Made by a program: the position numbers and the translations under genes
Assembly (NCBI GenBank): GCA_014898415.1
Contig: RCTD01000020.1
Coordinates: 1,054,001 to 1,118,000 of the forward strand
Reading direction: 5' to 3'
From: Stromatinia cepivora
Taxonomy: Eukaryota; Ascomycota; Leotiomycetes; Helotiales; Sclerotiniaceae
Length of the DNA stretch: 64,000 bases
Notes under the pieces: generated by a model
The model's database searches: none
What the model was told of the DNA's origin: nothing
Seen by the model: only the letters and a program-made list of their open reading frames with translations
Shown here: one piece after another, positions 13,201 through 24,049 of the stretch
How positions within the stretch are numbered: position 1 is the first letter of the stretch
Layout: every line of letters begins with the position of its first letter

Positions 13201-14870
13201 TTGAAGATCTTTTTCTAAATATATATAATTATTTGAAATTCTTTTGATAAATCTTTTTGAAGATATTAAAATTTGATGATTATGATATCCAAATATTCTG
13301 ATATCGATTTTCCAGGATTCTATATAATAATTATTTTGAATATTATATAATCTCATTTTTCTATAAATCTATATTGATACTTTTTTTTTTCGAAAAATAT
13401 TTTCATTATCTTATAGATACTCTTTATTATATTTGAAATATAATTAAGATTTGAATAATAGAATATAAAAGTTTCCTTTTTTAATATTATAGGAAACACT
13501 TTTATATAAAGATTTGAATGGATATCAATTCTTTTATAATGATTGAGAAAGATAGTATATTTGTAATCGAAGTTATTGTTTTGATTAATATATTTATTAG
13601 TATTATTATAAAGTTTGTCAAGGTTTCCGAAATCATAGTTAATATTATTACTTTATATATAATCAGATAATTTGTTCTTATAATTCTTTAAATCATTATT
13701 TCTTTTATTATTGGATGGATTTCTTCTTTCTTTATTATTTCTGTAAAGATATATATAAATATTATTTTGATTTATATCATCTATTTTATAAATATTTCTG
13801 AAATGTTTGTTATTATTTGAGAATTTTTTATTATCAAATGATTTATTTGATAATCCTTTATTATCAATAGATTTCTTTTTATTTGATAATTCCTCATTTT
13901 CAAATGATATATTATTATTATATAATGATTATAATAATATTAAACATTATTTCTATTCTGGATCTTGATATTCAATATAAAAGCTTCTTGAATATATAAG
14001 ATCCCGATTTTTTATTTAATTGTAATGATTGAATTTTTTTATATTATATTAAAGATAATTATTTTGTATTCATTTGTATAAATTGTTTTTTTCTTTAAGG
14101 ATTGAATAAGGGTATTAAATCTTTAAGGATAATATCCAGATATATATTGTTGTTGAGTATCTTGATTTGATTTAGGATAGTTTCTGATCGGAATTAAAAG
14201 TGTTGATTTATTCTTGTCTTTCGAATTTGATTATTCGATTACAATATATATAAGATATAGAATATTTCGATCAAGGCTTCGCTGATTATTAGTTCTGTAT
14301 ATTGTATCGTTTTCTTGACAAATAAGCTATTTGCTCTTAATTCAGTATATAATTTGAATATGATCTTTGAATTGATAAATTCGAAATACTCAATTCTGAA
14401 GTTTGTAAAATTGCTATAATAATTTTTCTATAGATCTTTATCGATATAATTATATATTATATAGAACTTCAATTTATATTTACAAAAATCGATAATCTCT
14501 TGAAGGTTTTCCTTTATAGATATAAATTAATTATATTTTTATTTATCTACTCATTCATTATATTCTTTATTTCTAATATATGAAATAATTAATATTGATA
14601 ACAATGGAATTTGTATTTTTTTAGGGTAAAGAATTGTAAAAGAATATTCGAATATATTTATCATAATTATTATAATAATAATTGTCGTATATTTTCGGAT
14701 TATATCGAAATTAATTGCTATAAGGTTTTTAAGATAATTTTAAAAAAGAATCTGAATACAGATTCGTAATATATAAAATGTATATTATAATAAAGCTACA
14801 TTTGTATTATATACAATGTTATTGAATTCTGGAAGTATTTCGAGGTTGGAATTAATTGATCGAATCGACC

Positions 14871-14930
14871 AAATTGATCAAAATTGATCAAAATTGATCA
14901 AAATTGATCAAAATTGATCAAAATTGATCA
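14871..14930. repeat. Decamer tandem array AAATTGATCA x6
   Basis: Six perfect head-to-tail copies of AAATTGATCA, followed by two shorter units up to about 14950. Each unit contains the palindrome TTGATCAA. The array lies inside M, about 0.5 kb inward from its 5' LTR. It is not mutated even though each unit contains a CpA. Similar but dispersed words (ATTGATCAAA) occur just inside the 3' LTRs of gypsy A (2745-2900) and D (31965-32120). Confidence 0.9.
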
Positions 14931-15422
14931 AATTGATCAAATTGGCCAAAATGATCGGGTTTGATTGAAATGGGTTTGATCGAAATGAATAAAATAATTA
15001 GGATAATGAAATTAATCAAATCGAATTGATCAATTTCGTATATAATTGATAATTCGTATGAAATGAATAAATAAGATGGTTTTTCGTAAGAAAGTAAGTA
15101 TAATGAAAAATTCGAAATTGCTTTTAGGTTTTCTTTATATATACTCTATATTGTTTGGTAGATATATAATGAATATAGAATGATTGAATCAAAAAATGAA
15201 TTCCAAATTCATTATTAGATGGTTATTATTCTTAATCTTTTGATTCTTTTGGATTGTTTAATAATTAAAGATTTATTTTTTAATATAAAAATGCTTTATT
15301 TTTTCAACGAAATACTTTTATTTAGTTATAAAAATAGAATCAAAATAGATTTAAAGTTTATAATTCTTTGTATTAGTTTTTAATATTTGATCTGTAATAT
15401 TATTATAATAAAAACTGATAAA

Positions 15423-15624
15423 TATCAGGATAATTGTATATAGGGAAATAAAGCTTATTAATGAATATATAGAACTCTTTGTTAATATATTTTGATTTGC
15501 TTAAAGAACTAGAATCTATGGAAGATGAAGAACTATATAATGGTGTATGCCGAGGCATTAGTGCGAGCACTAGTGGGCACGTGATCCTTACCATCCTTAC
15601 CATACACATGATCATATTCCGATA
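15423..15624 (-). repeat. 5' LTR of element M
   Basis: 202 bp, pairing with 1533-1734. The outer half keeps GCGAGCACTAGTGGGCACGT where the partner is AT only; the inner half is mutated relative to the partner. The right flank ATATT is the target duplication. Confidence 0.87.
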
Positions 15625-16500
15625 ATATTATTTTTATATAATCTCAGTTTATTTATAAATGCCTTGATTTTCATCATTTTCGATATATTCAAATTTATAA
15701 ATTGTATTCAAAAATGTAATTTTTTAAGTTATGAACTTTTATATTAAAATCAATAATTTGAATAATTTTTGATATTCTAATTTAGTATTGAAGTTATTTA
15801 GATATTTCAAAATTTAATTAATGATATTAATAATTGATATCTAAATTATTTCGAAAAGTTTTTGAAGTTTGAGATTATATTGATTGAATTGAAAGTAGAT
15901 AGTGTAAAATACGAAATTTTGAAGATTTAGAAAATTGATAAGATTGAAAATCAAATTAATTCGAATAATTTTTTTGACTTCTTTTTCAAAATTAAATCGC
16001 GATAATTAAAATTTAAAATTAATTGAAAATTATATAAAATATAAATTAATAAATTCTTTATCATTTGATCTAAATTTCAATTGAATTGAATTTGATTTGA
16101 TGAAATTATTATAGATTGAATTTCAGAATTGAACAAAAGATATTTTTTACGAAACCTTTGAAATTTAAGGTTTTGGACACATGTTATGAAATTGGGTGTA
16201 TCAACTAGCTCATTTGACGAACCAGTGTATTTCGGAATGAGCTAAGTTGATTTCGGAATGTCAAATTTGCGCAATGGCCCGGAACAGATGTTATTCTATC
16301 AACAAAAATTACCACCAAAAAATATATATTCCTGCTCTATATCTAGCATTTATATAATTCAATAAAAATCTATAAATCTTATACACTTAATCGTTTTCAT
16401 TTATTAATACAATCTAACGCAATTTACTAATAGACCAATCTTAATGAATATCACCCTGACTACCACAGCCCACACTGTGATCATGGTCTGCCTCTGGTAG
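15625..16500. other. Transition from AT block to gene island
   Basis: 15630-16140 is AT-rich with no recognisable repeat or gene. From about 16150 the composition turns normal (TTGGACACATGTTATG, AATGGCCCGGAACAG). 16300-16500 is the downstream flank of the RTA1 gene and presumably holds its 3' untranslated region. I see no further gene. Confidence 0.5.
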
Positions 16501-17399
16501 CTATATTCTGTCCTGCAGATGTATTCTATCGCTATCGCCATTGTCAAGTTTTTGCATGATGAAGTTGGGAGGGAAAACATCTCCGGCATGGATAACGTGA
16601 AACATGATTTGGACACCCAACATAGGCACCGCATCGAACAGATACAGAAAAGCCTCATGAGTAGCAAAATATCCTGCGTATCCCTGACTAAATTCAATGA
16701 TGCGATACACGCATCTTAGAATGATAAAGGTGGCTGCTGCAAGGAGCAGCATGAGAAGATTGTACCAGGAGTGTTTTCCGTAACGGAGGGTATGTCTCGC
16801 GGACAAGGAGCGCGTTCGTTTCCAGAAGATGAGGGAGATGACCAGAAAGAAGCCAAAAAATACCAGTTGAACGAAGAGACCGATAAGCATGATCTTTTGC
16901 CCGAGATCTGCCATGTTGGCTTGAGCCATCAAACCACCCCCACCAGCTTGCATGAAGAACGCAGTCACGTCGCCAACCACGAAGATTTTGGTTACGCGTG
17001 TCGGTTGTACGAGAGAAGCTCCAGGAGCATTCACGAACAGGGCAATGCGACCATAGATTATGTAGATGGTGGCAGCGTAGAGCGAGGGAGGAAGAATGAT
17101 AAACAGAGACTGTATGATGTATGGTCCTAAACTGGCCGGAGATTTCGCCGAAAAGTAACGAGCAATATACCCGAGTGTCATCACTGCGCTGATTAGTTGA
17201 GCTCTATCTTGAGGTTTATCCCCAGCACCTTTTGGGTCAACTCACTAATTGCTCCGACCACCAGAGGGGTGTAAAACCACGTCTTTTTCCGAATCATCTG
17301 AAAAAGATGATAACTGGCGCTGATGCCGAAGAGCAGGGCCATGAAGATGCAAACAGGCCCATTTGGTGTATAGGGGTAGATACCGTTGTCGGTGGCCAT
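16501..17399 (-). CDS. RTA1-like seven-transmembrane protein (two exons)
   Basis: Predicted 278-residue membrane protein of the fungal RTA1 family, whose members are linked to lipid translocation and resistance to toxic compounds. The exact substrate cannot be told here. Exon 1 is 17399-17246 and exon 2 is 17183-16501; the 62-bp intron 17245-17184 has GTGAGT, a CTAAT branch site and GCGCAG. Splicing restores GAIMMTLGYIAR, the usual family context in helix 2. Other family marks are IYPYTPNGP (7-15), PPSLYAATIYIIYGRI (83-98), FVVGDVTAFFMQAGGGG (119-135) and LRCVYRIIEFSQG (207-219). Seven hydrophobic segments lie near residues 15-36, 42-62, 72-97, 118-137, 145-171, 190-214 and 229-250. The ATG follows GTAGTC and is the first in frame; length is typical. 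It is divergent from the beta-glucosidase gene and shows no RIP damage. Confidence 0.93.
17184..17245 (-). other. Intron of the RTA1-like gene
   Basis: 62 bp; donor GTGAGT (reading down from 17245), CTAAT branch site close to the acceptor, acceptor GCGCAG ending at 17184. The unspliced frame runs into a stop within the intron, and splicing joins a phase-1 codon (A|TG, Met 52). Confidence 0.85.
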
Positions 17400-18882
17400 G
17401 ACTACGCGAGGATGCACACCTGGGAAATGAAAGTTGAAAGTTTGGTTGAGCTTAGAAAAGAAAATGTTTTGAAAATGTGAATAAGAGTCCAGTTCGAGAA
17501 TTGCAAACGAGTGTCCAAAGCTGTGCTAAGAGAAAAGTATCAATCACAGAAGATGAGGAATGTACGGGATGATCTATTTCAATAGCAAGAGAAAAGCTAA
17601 GTTACTATTTTAAGATGTTCCATCTTTCTCCACACCCTGTACTTCGTAAGGAGCATAATTTCCAAAACGTTGTTTGATGGCCGCTAGCCTGATGCTTACA
17701 ATTAAAGTCCCGATGCTCGTCGTTCAAGTAGCTTGCCCGAGTAGGGCTGGTAGGAGTATCATAAATCGCATGAGCTTTGCAAGCTGGAAGTAGAGATGGG
17801 CCCTTTACGTAAAGCAGAGTTAGAATACAATACAGTATAATGTAATGCTTTTAGCTAGATTATATATTACATTGTCTATGTGATCTGTATTAACCAATCA
17901 AAAAGCTCCAATTTTCTGTCCCTTGCTAATGTAAAATTTGATGATCAATCGAAGAAATGATTAATTATTGAAGATATAATCATTAAAAATAAGAGTATTT
18001 CAATAGATGATGACGAAATCAATTAATTCAATATAGCTTCAATTTATCTCTGTCATTTTAGTATTGTATAATGCGAGTTAGAATATATAATATTGTCAAA
18101 ATTTTGCTTTTACAATACAATTATATAATTCCAAAAACTCAACCCTAGCTGGAAGCGCCTTGGCCAGGGGGACTGGGCCCTTGAAAATACAGTATGGTAG
18201 CATTACGCAAACGAGCAATCCGAATCCGAATCCGAAATCGAAAGTACGGTAATTCCGCCCCTTGCATGGAAGCAACGTCTGTCTGTGCACTGCACCACAC
18301 TTTCCCCACATCTTTTGTACCCTACAGTATTATGCTACTCTATTGGGTCATGAATTGCCGGGGAGCGAGAGTTGCCTCGTATCTAGAATCCGATTTTATG
18401 GCTTTCGAACCCAATATAAACAAAATCCGACTATACCATCACTAAACCCTCAATACACATCCACTAAGATACAAAATAAATGTTGCTCAATCTCCATAAT
18501 CTCTTATAGTCTCTCCACTGCCTCTTTACTGGGGGGGTTATCTGTCGTTGGGAAGGGCTCTGGATATAGTTTTTCGGGGAGGACGTCGTCACCAATGGGT
18601 GTGTATCTGTCGAGGGAGCTTCGGGCTATCTGGGATATATTTTAGCATTATATCTCCACCCTAAACAGAGTGGGAAAAGCTTATTCGAATAGCTAATGAT
18701 TATACATTGAGAGTAATCATATTCAGCTTTGATTTTAGCAAGAAATGTTTTCAAAGATTTATAAGGGAATTGCGATATTATGGGATCAAAAATTCAGAGT
18801 TATTTATATAAAAAGATCTTCTTCCTTTTGTGATCTTGGTCTTTTTATATAAATAGGATTTTACATATAAAAATTCTTTAGC
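17400..18882. promoter_or_regulatory. Upstream part of the divergent intergenic region
   Basis: Sequence between the RTA1 start and the possible relic at 18886. It contains no convincing gene; open frames at 18194-18645 have no intron logic or family match. Two related segments, GAGTTAGAATACAATACAGT near 17818 and GCGAGTTAGAATATATAAT near 18072, look like a degenerate duplication. CGAATCCGAATCCGAAATCG near 18220 is a short tandem repeat. Promoters of both genes must lie within 17400-19276. Confidence 0.4.
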
Positions 18883-18885
18883 TTA

Positions 18886-19068
18886 GTACGTCTTAATACC
18901 CCAAAGGGGTCTCTGGACGCAAATTAATACTACTACTACTACTACTGCCTCTTCACAACCATTCTTTGTCTGAGACAGCTCTCTGGCTTGCTTGGTATAT
19001 TTCTCCAATTCCTCGGGCCTTAAGGAGTCAATACCCAGGCAAAGAACCTTGTATGGCCTAGTAGCCGG
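18886..19068 (-). pseudogene. Possible gene relic, 61-codon open stretch without start
   Basis: Between two stops the minus strand reads a protein-like, charged segment including LGIDSLRPEELEKYTKQARE, then a run of six valines encoded by the (TAC)6 microsatellite, then RPLWGIKTY. There is no ATG and no obvious splice partner. It may be the end of a decayed gene or a chance open frame in GC-balanced DNA. I do not recognise a family. Confidence 0.25.
18928..18945. repeat. (TAC)6 microsatellite
   Basis: Six perfect TAC units inside the intergenic region, about 330 bp upstream of the beta-glucosidase start. Confidence 0.95.
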
Positions 19069-19157
19069 CTAATCTCCCAAGTGTAGGTCACGCATTAAGA
19101 TTTCCACTAAGGCAGATTACCACAGATGGTCCTCTATGAGGTTGCCTGCCTGTGTAG

Positions 19158-19200
19158 AGAACTTTTAGTAAAGTTCTAATTTGTAGAAGTATACTTATAG
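19158..19200 (+). promoter_or_regulatory. Palindrome and TATA-like site upstream of the beta-glucosidase
   Basis: An 8-bp perfect inverted repeat AGAACTTT / AAAGTTCT with a 4-base spacer (19158-19177) is followed by a TATA-like stretch GTATACTTATAGG about 80-90 bp before the ATG. The palindrome could bind a dimeric regulator. No known regulator site is matched with certainty. Confidence 0.35.
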
Positions 19201-19276
19201 GTGCTGTTCCTCCATGGTGGAACGCCTGTATCTACCCAATCCCAATTCCTTCAACGAAGTATCAGCTCCTAGCATA

Positions 19277-21810
19277 ATGAGGATCGACTTTAGGGGCCTT
19301 GCTTGGTCACCCGTACTGGTGCATGGAGTTGTTGCAGCCGCGGCGAAATTCGGTCCTTCTGAGGCTTTGATTATCCGTACGTAGTCACTCCATGATTATA
19401 TCGTCCTCAACGATAGTGAGCACTCTGCTGAAATACCTTTGACAGGATCGTCCGTTGGGGAACAGTGGGCTTCAGCCATCAAATTGGCTGACGCTCTCCT
19501 GTCAAAGCTGAGTGTGGAAGAGAAAACGGCCCTCGTTACTGGTAATGGCACTGCCGGGGGGTGCAACGGCAACATTGGTCCTGTTACTTCAATTGGCTTT
19601 GCTGGACTTTGTCTGGCAGATGGTCCTCTCGGTATACGCGCGGTCGACTTAGCCAGTGCATTTCCGGCTGGCTTGACCATGGCTGCGAGTTGGGATAAAG
19701 AACTCATCTATACTCGTGGCCGCGCGATTGGGGCAGAATTTCGAGGCAAAGGTGCTACAGTCTATCTTGGGTAAGTGACCTGCCTTCCATAGTCGTGAAA
19801 CTGTCTCCAAGAAGTTAATGTTCTGATTTCCTGGCTTGTAGGCCAACCGCTGGCTCCCTAGGAAGGCACCCATTGGGCGGGCGTAACTGGGAAGGATTTT
19901 CACCTGATCCTTACTTGACAGGAGTCGCTACCGCTGCCGCCATTCAAGGCACACAAGATGCTGGGGTTCAAGCTTGTGTGAAGCACTTCATTGGCAACGA
20001 GCAAGAGACTCAAAGATCTAATACTTTCTTGCCAGATGGCAGGGAAGTTCCGGCAGTATCATCAAACATCGATGACCGCACTATGCATGAACTCTACCTC
20101 TGGCCGTTCGCGGATGCGGTCAAAAGCGGTGTCGCAAGCGTCATGTGCAGCTACAATCGGGTCAATGGAACATATTCCTGCGAGAACTCGAAGCTTTTGA
20201 ATGGCCTTCTGAAGCAGGAATTAGGATTTAATGGCTACGTAGTTTCCGACTGGTATGCTACCCACTCAGGAGTGGCCTCTATAAATGCCGGATTGGACAT
20301 GACAATGCCTGGTTCAGTAGATTCAGCATCGGCGGCGACCAGCAACTCGTACTTCGGTCAAAATATCACGTGGGCTTTAAACAACAATACAGTGTCTGTT
20401 AGCCGCCTAGATGACATGGCACGCCGTGTTCTTGCATCCTACTTCCTCCTTGGCCAGGATAAGGACTTCCCCACCCCGGACCCTTCCAACCTCTACGTTC
20501 TTCTTAAGACATACGGGTACTCGCCAGAGGCACTCGGCCTCCCTCCAGCGCCTCCAGCACGAGATGTTAGAGGAAACCACAGCCAGCTGATCCGCACGCT
20601 TGGCTCCGCAGGGGTCGTTTTGCTCAAGAACACAAACGCCACGTTGCCCCTAGTAAATGCCATGAACATTGGAGTCTTCGGTAGCGATGCCGCCGACGTG
20701 ACGGATGGTCTGTACTTTGAGGGGACAAGGCCTGGAGCTCCCAAATATGGTTTCGACATTGGCACATTGTCCGTTGGGGGGGGCTCAGGAACCGGACGTA
20801 GCACCTATATCATCTCGCCTCTCCAAGCGATCCGAGAGCGGACCGTCGCCCAGGGCGCCCGTCTCCAATATTACCTCGACAACGACTTCATCGCTGCCGG
20901 TGACCTTACTTCCCTCTACCCTATTCCCGATGTCTGTCTAGTCTTCCTGAAAACATTTGCTTCGGAAGGCTCAGATCGCACCTCTTTCGAGAATGATCAC
21001 AACTCGACAACCGTTGTCAATAACATCGCTGCCGTCTGTCCCAGCACGATTGTGGTAACACACTCCGCCGGCGTTAACACCATGCCCTGGGCCACAAACC
21101 CTAATGTCACCGCTGTTCTCGCCGCGCACTTCCCTGGCCAAGAAAGTGGCCACTCGATCGCGGATGTCTTGTACGGAGACGTTAATCCCTCAGGCCACCT
21201 CCCTTATACCATACCTGTGAAGGAGAGCGACTACGACATCCCGATCGTCAACATCACTGGCCCCGCAGCCGCAGACGGCGACAATTGGCAATCCAACTTC
21301 ACTGAGGGCCTGTTTATCGACTACCGCCACTTCGACGCTAAGAACATAACTCCCCTCTACGAATTCGGCTTTGGCCTTAGTTACACCACTTTTGCTCTCA
21401 ATGAGTCTCTCTCTACCTCTACCCTTCATCCCATCACCGGCGCCCGACCAGCGCCCGCCAAGTCCCCCGCGCTTGGCGGCAACCCAGACCTTTACACGGA
21501 ACATGTCTCCGTCTGCGGTACCGTCACCAACACCGGCAAGGTGGCGGGAGCTACCGTCCTCCAGCTCTATCTGTCGTTGAATGGAACAAGTGTCCCCGCG
21601 GATACGCCGATCCGCGTGCTGCGCGGTTTTGAGAAGGTGTATTTAAAGGCGGGTAAGTCTGCGACTGTGAAGTTTAAGCTCAACAGGCGTGATCTGAGTT
21701 TCTGGAACGTGACGGCCCAGGACTGGCAGGTTCCTCTGGGGGAGGCGACGATAGCGTTGGGGTTTAGTTCGAGAGATTTGAGAGCGAGTGGGAAGGTGAA
21801 GCTGCTGTAG
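19277..21810 (+). CDS. Secreted glycoside hydrolase family 3 beta-glucosidase (three exons)
   Basis: Predicted 797-residue extracellular beta-glucosidase that would release glucose from cello-oligosaccharides or other beta-glucosides. Exons are 19277-19376, 19446-19770 and 19842-21810; together they keep one frame. The first exon supplies a signal peptide with a hydrophobic core ending VVAAAA (about residue 23). The GH3 N-terminal domain has LCLADGPLGIR, the GRNWEGFSPDPYLTG block, KHFIGNEQE (189-197) and the nucleophile Asp278 in YVVSDWYATHSG. The C-terminal GH3 domain starts near AGVVLLKN (398-405), has a candidate acid/base Glu517 in FASEGSDR, and ends with EFGFGLSYTTF (649-659). A fibronectin-III-like domain covers about 697-792. 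From memory of the family it is closest to the Aspergillus bglM-type enzymes. Length and motifs are complete, with no RIP stops. The start is inferred; a shorter model without exon 1 would lack the signal peptide. Confidence 0.93.
19377..19445 (+). other. Intron 1 of the beta-glucosidase gene
   Basis: 69 bp, donor GTACGT, possible branch sites CTCAAC or GCTGAA, acceptor TTTGACAG. It must be removed because the frame of exon 2 meets TAG at 19382 and exon 1 runs into the same TAG region. Other acceptors (TAG at 19416) would give introns of about 40 bp or less, shorter than usual, so this pair is preferred. Confidence 0.7.
19771..19841 (+). other. Intron 2 of the beta-glucosidase gene
   Basis: 71 bp, donor GTAAGT, branch CTGAT near 19823, acceptor CTTGTAG. 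Splicing joins VYLG to PTAGSLGRHPLGGRNW, the conserved GH3 LGP..GP.GR block. Confidence 0.93.
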
Positions 21811-22107
21811 ATGAGCTGGTGGGTATTTAAGGAGGCTGAGTTATGCATGAGGGTGGAGCTAGACGTGCCTCAATGGGAAAATAATTGCTACATAGTTCTA
21901 GGAGGAGCTATAAACATGGATACACATCAGGTGTAAATATTTTTCGCTGAGGTCGTCTTTTAGCTATAGCGAACTTGATCGTTGCTCGAACCGCGTCCAT
22001 ATTCGGTGGCCATGTCGAGCTCGGGGCCAGCTGGTACTTTTCCTCCTAGGTAAAAGGAGAGGTTGCTTCTTTTCATATATGTCTGTGCTAGCATTTGTGT
22101 TCAGCAT
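21811..22107 (+). other. 3' flank of the beta-glucosidase and right edge of the gene island
   Basis: GC-balanced, non-coding. It presumably contains the 3' untranslated region and polyadenylation site. Composition drops sharply after about 22110, where the G repeat begins. Confidence 0.55.
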
Positions 22108-22480
22108 TCTCGAGGAGGTTGGTCGGATAATAATAAATAATATAATAATATATAATAGAGAAGACTTAATCGTTATTAATTTAGGAGTGATTGAATATAT
22201 AGATAATAAGATAATATTGAAGTTATAATCGTATATATATTGAATATTGATTTTTATCTACTCACTTTTTCGAAGAATTCATTAAAGAATATTTTCGTAT
22301 TTATAGTTTTTAATAGAATTCTAGATTATTTTATAATTATAAATAAGATCGATTTGAATTGAATTTTATAGAATTATTTTATATAATAATAAAAAATAAC
22401 AATTAATAATATTCAAGTCAGAAATAAAAAAGTTTTATATATGTTCATTTCATTTCATTTTATTATAAATCATTCTAAGA
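22108..22480 (+). repeat. Truncated copy of LTR-like element G
   Basis: It matches the reverse complement of 27238-27765 from its GAGGAGGTTG start through ATAAATAAGATCGATTTGAAT to TATAAATCATTCTA, then similarity stops near 22480. The remaining 22481-22551 is unassigned. The left end abuts the gene island, so G marks the boundary between island and AT block. Confidence 0.7.
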
Positions 22481-22670
22481 ACCGAGATCTCTGAATCTTA
22501 TACGGCTAGATATCTTGTACGTTTTTTATTTATTGAATAAAAATATATTAATATTACGGGATAGTATGACTACAGAGCACTTTCAGGGATCGGGGAATAA
22601 ATGATATATGTAATTGATAGAGTAAAATAGAATTGAATAACTTACCTTTGATTATATAAATTAAGAGCTA

Positions 22671-24049
22671 CAGTAACCGTGCACTTATATTACCCCAAAA
22701 CCTTAAAAACGCGTAAATTTCGCAATAAGGACTAGAATCATTGGAAACCTTACCAATAATTTTGTTATATAAATATAAAGTAAAATACTTAAAAACTAGC
22801 TCCCTTTCAATATTCAAGGTTCTGGAAGTACATTGTGATACTATTGATGAATAAATAATAAAGAGAGTTGAAATTCAATTCGTATCGCAATTAATCTCAA
22901 TCTCGAAGCGCGAACTGTTTGCTATATTCTATAGCAAGATGTATTATGTAATGAAGGAATGAATCTACTTCGTATTTTTCGAATTAGATTTTATATAGAA
23001 AGAGAAGAATATATATTAGTTTGATATATTCGATTATATTCAAAATCAATCTATATATAAACAAAAACAATTGTAGGCTTTAAATATAGTATCTTTATTA
23101 TTAAAAAGATTTTGAAGGTTTATAAAATCATCAATTGGAAGTATAAAAAGCGGCCGGAACTTATCTAGGTATATATATTTAAATAACTTGTATAATGCTT
23201 AGTATATAAGGGATTGATAGTGAAAGAATGGGGATTAATCGTATAGAACAACGAATGCTCTGTAGAATAGGGGCGGAGTAAAAAAGGAGAATAGTGCTTC
23301 TGTATTTTTGTTTAGAAATGGGAATCTAGAATAATTCAAATATATAATACGAATAAGAATATAAAGGTTATGATTTAAAGGAGCTTTTGGGATTTTGAAA
23401 GGAACAATCTATATATAATAAATAGAGATTTTGAAAGTAAGAAATATAGATATAATGCTAATTTATATTTCGAAATCCTCGATATTGAGATAGGTTTTGT
23501 TTTTGAAAGATTGGGTTCAGGATATGAATTTATATAGGATAATGCTTTTATTTATTATATTTATAAAGTATGGAATTGGTTTCAAGAAAAGAGGATTCCA
23601 ATATTGAAGGATTAGCCTTTTTATTTTTCTGATTTCAATTCTATTGAATATATTTGGTGAATCTTAAAAGTAAAATTATATAAGATGTTTCCTAATATTG
23701 TAACTAACAAAAACGAATCAGAATATATTAAATAAAGATTAGAAAATTATTTATAAATAGTTTAGGATATATTAGATCAAGAATTATTCGATAAATTAAA
23801 GATGAGTATATTTAATAGAATTAAGGTTTGTATCACAGTAAGAGATTGGTATACAAAATATTGATTAATTGTAAGATAATAAGGATTTGAATTTTTTTTG
23901 AAGAGTAGTATAGATATAGAACTTCAATATAATCAAATTTTGGATTATAATAATTAATGGCTGATTTTATAATTAAATTGAAAGGTAGATGTTGAATATA
24001 TAAAAAAACTGAAATTAGATTGTGGGGTAATATAAGTTGACTAGTACTG
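22671..24049 (+). mobile_element. Tc1/mariner-superfamily DNA transposon relic in E0
   Basis: 1379 bp bounded by TA (22669-22670 and 24050-24051), the target of this superfamily. The 27-bp ends are inverted repeats with about 21 matches: left CAGTAACCGTGCACTTATAT, right (reversed) CAGTACTAGTCAACTTATAT, both continuing TACCCCA. The plus strand carries a decayed transposase: NNECSVE (about 23245-23265) at the first catalytic aspartate, QDNA-type and WNWFQEKRIPILKD (about 23535-23610), then SDFNSIEYIW (about 23625-23660). The second aspartate and the glutamate are about 35 residues apart. The first aspartate reads Asn and several Trp codons read stop, as expected from RIP. Confidence 0.88.

Larger units (their letters stand above)
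1533..15624 (-). mobile_element. Copia-like LTR retrotransposon M, full length, RIP-degraded, split by gypsy A
   Basis: Two 202-bp LTRs (1533-1734 and 15423-15624) with inverted termini TGTCGG/CCGACA are flanked by identical ATATT duplications (1528-1532 and 15625-15629). Without the nested element A the unit is about 6.76 kb. Polarity is minus: the minus strand carries a reverse transcriptase core LQIDD followed by a copia-style IIIITNKAF stretch at about 10240-10268. The rest of pol and gag is only faintly readable because stops fill every frame. The 5' untranslated part, next to the right LTR, holds a decamer array. Structure is certain; copia assignment rests mainly on the RT core. Confidence 0.85.

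Noticed and set aside
14871..14930. Regular repeat array considered as CRISPR-like
   Set aside because: Units are 10 bp head to tail without spacers, in a eukaryotic retrotransposon.
16519..17480. Plus-strand open frames over the RTA1-like gene
   Set aside because: They are opposite to a well-supported membrane-protein frame with an intron and show no protein family signal.
18194..18645. Overlapping plus-strand frames of 83 and 127 codons and a minus-strand frame of 71 codons
   Set aside because: No recognisable domain, no intron logic; compositionally intergenic. Kept as part of the divergent promoter region.
19396..21848. Several open frames on the minus strand and in other frames over the beta-glucosidase exons
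   Set aside because: They overlap conserved GH3 coding sequence and have no domain; shadows of the real gene in GC-richer DNA.
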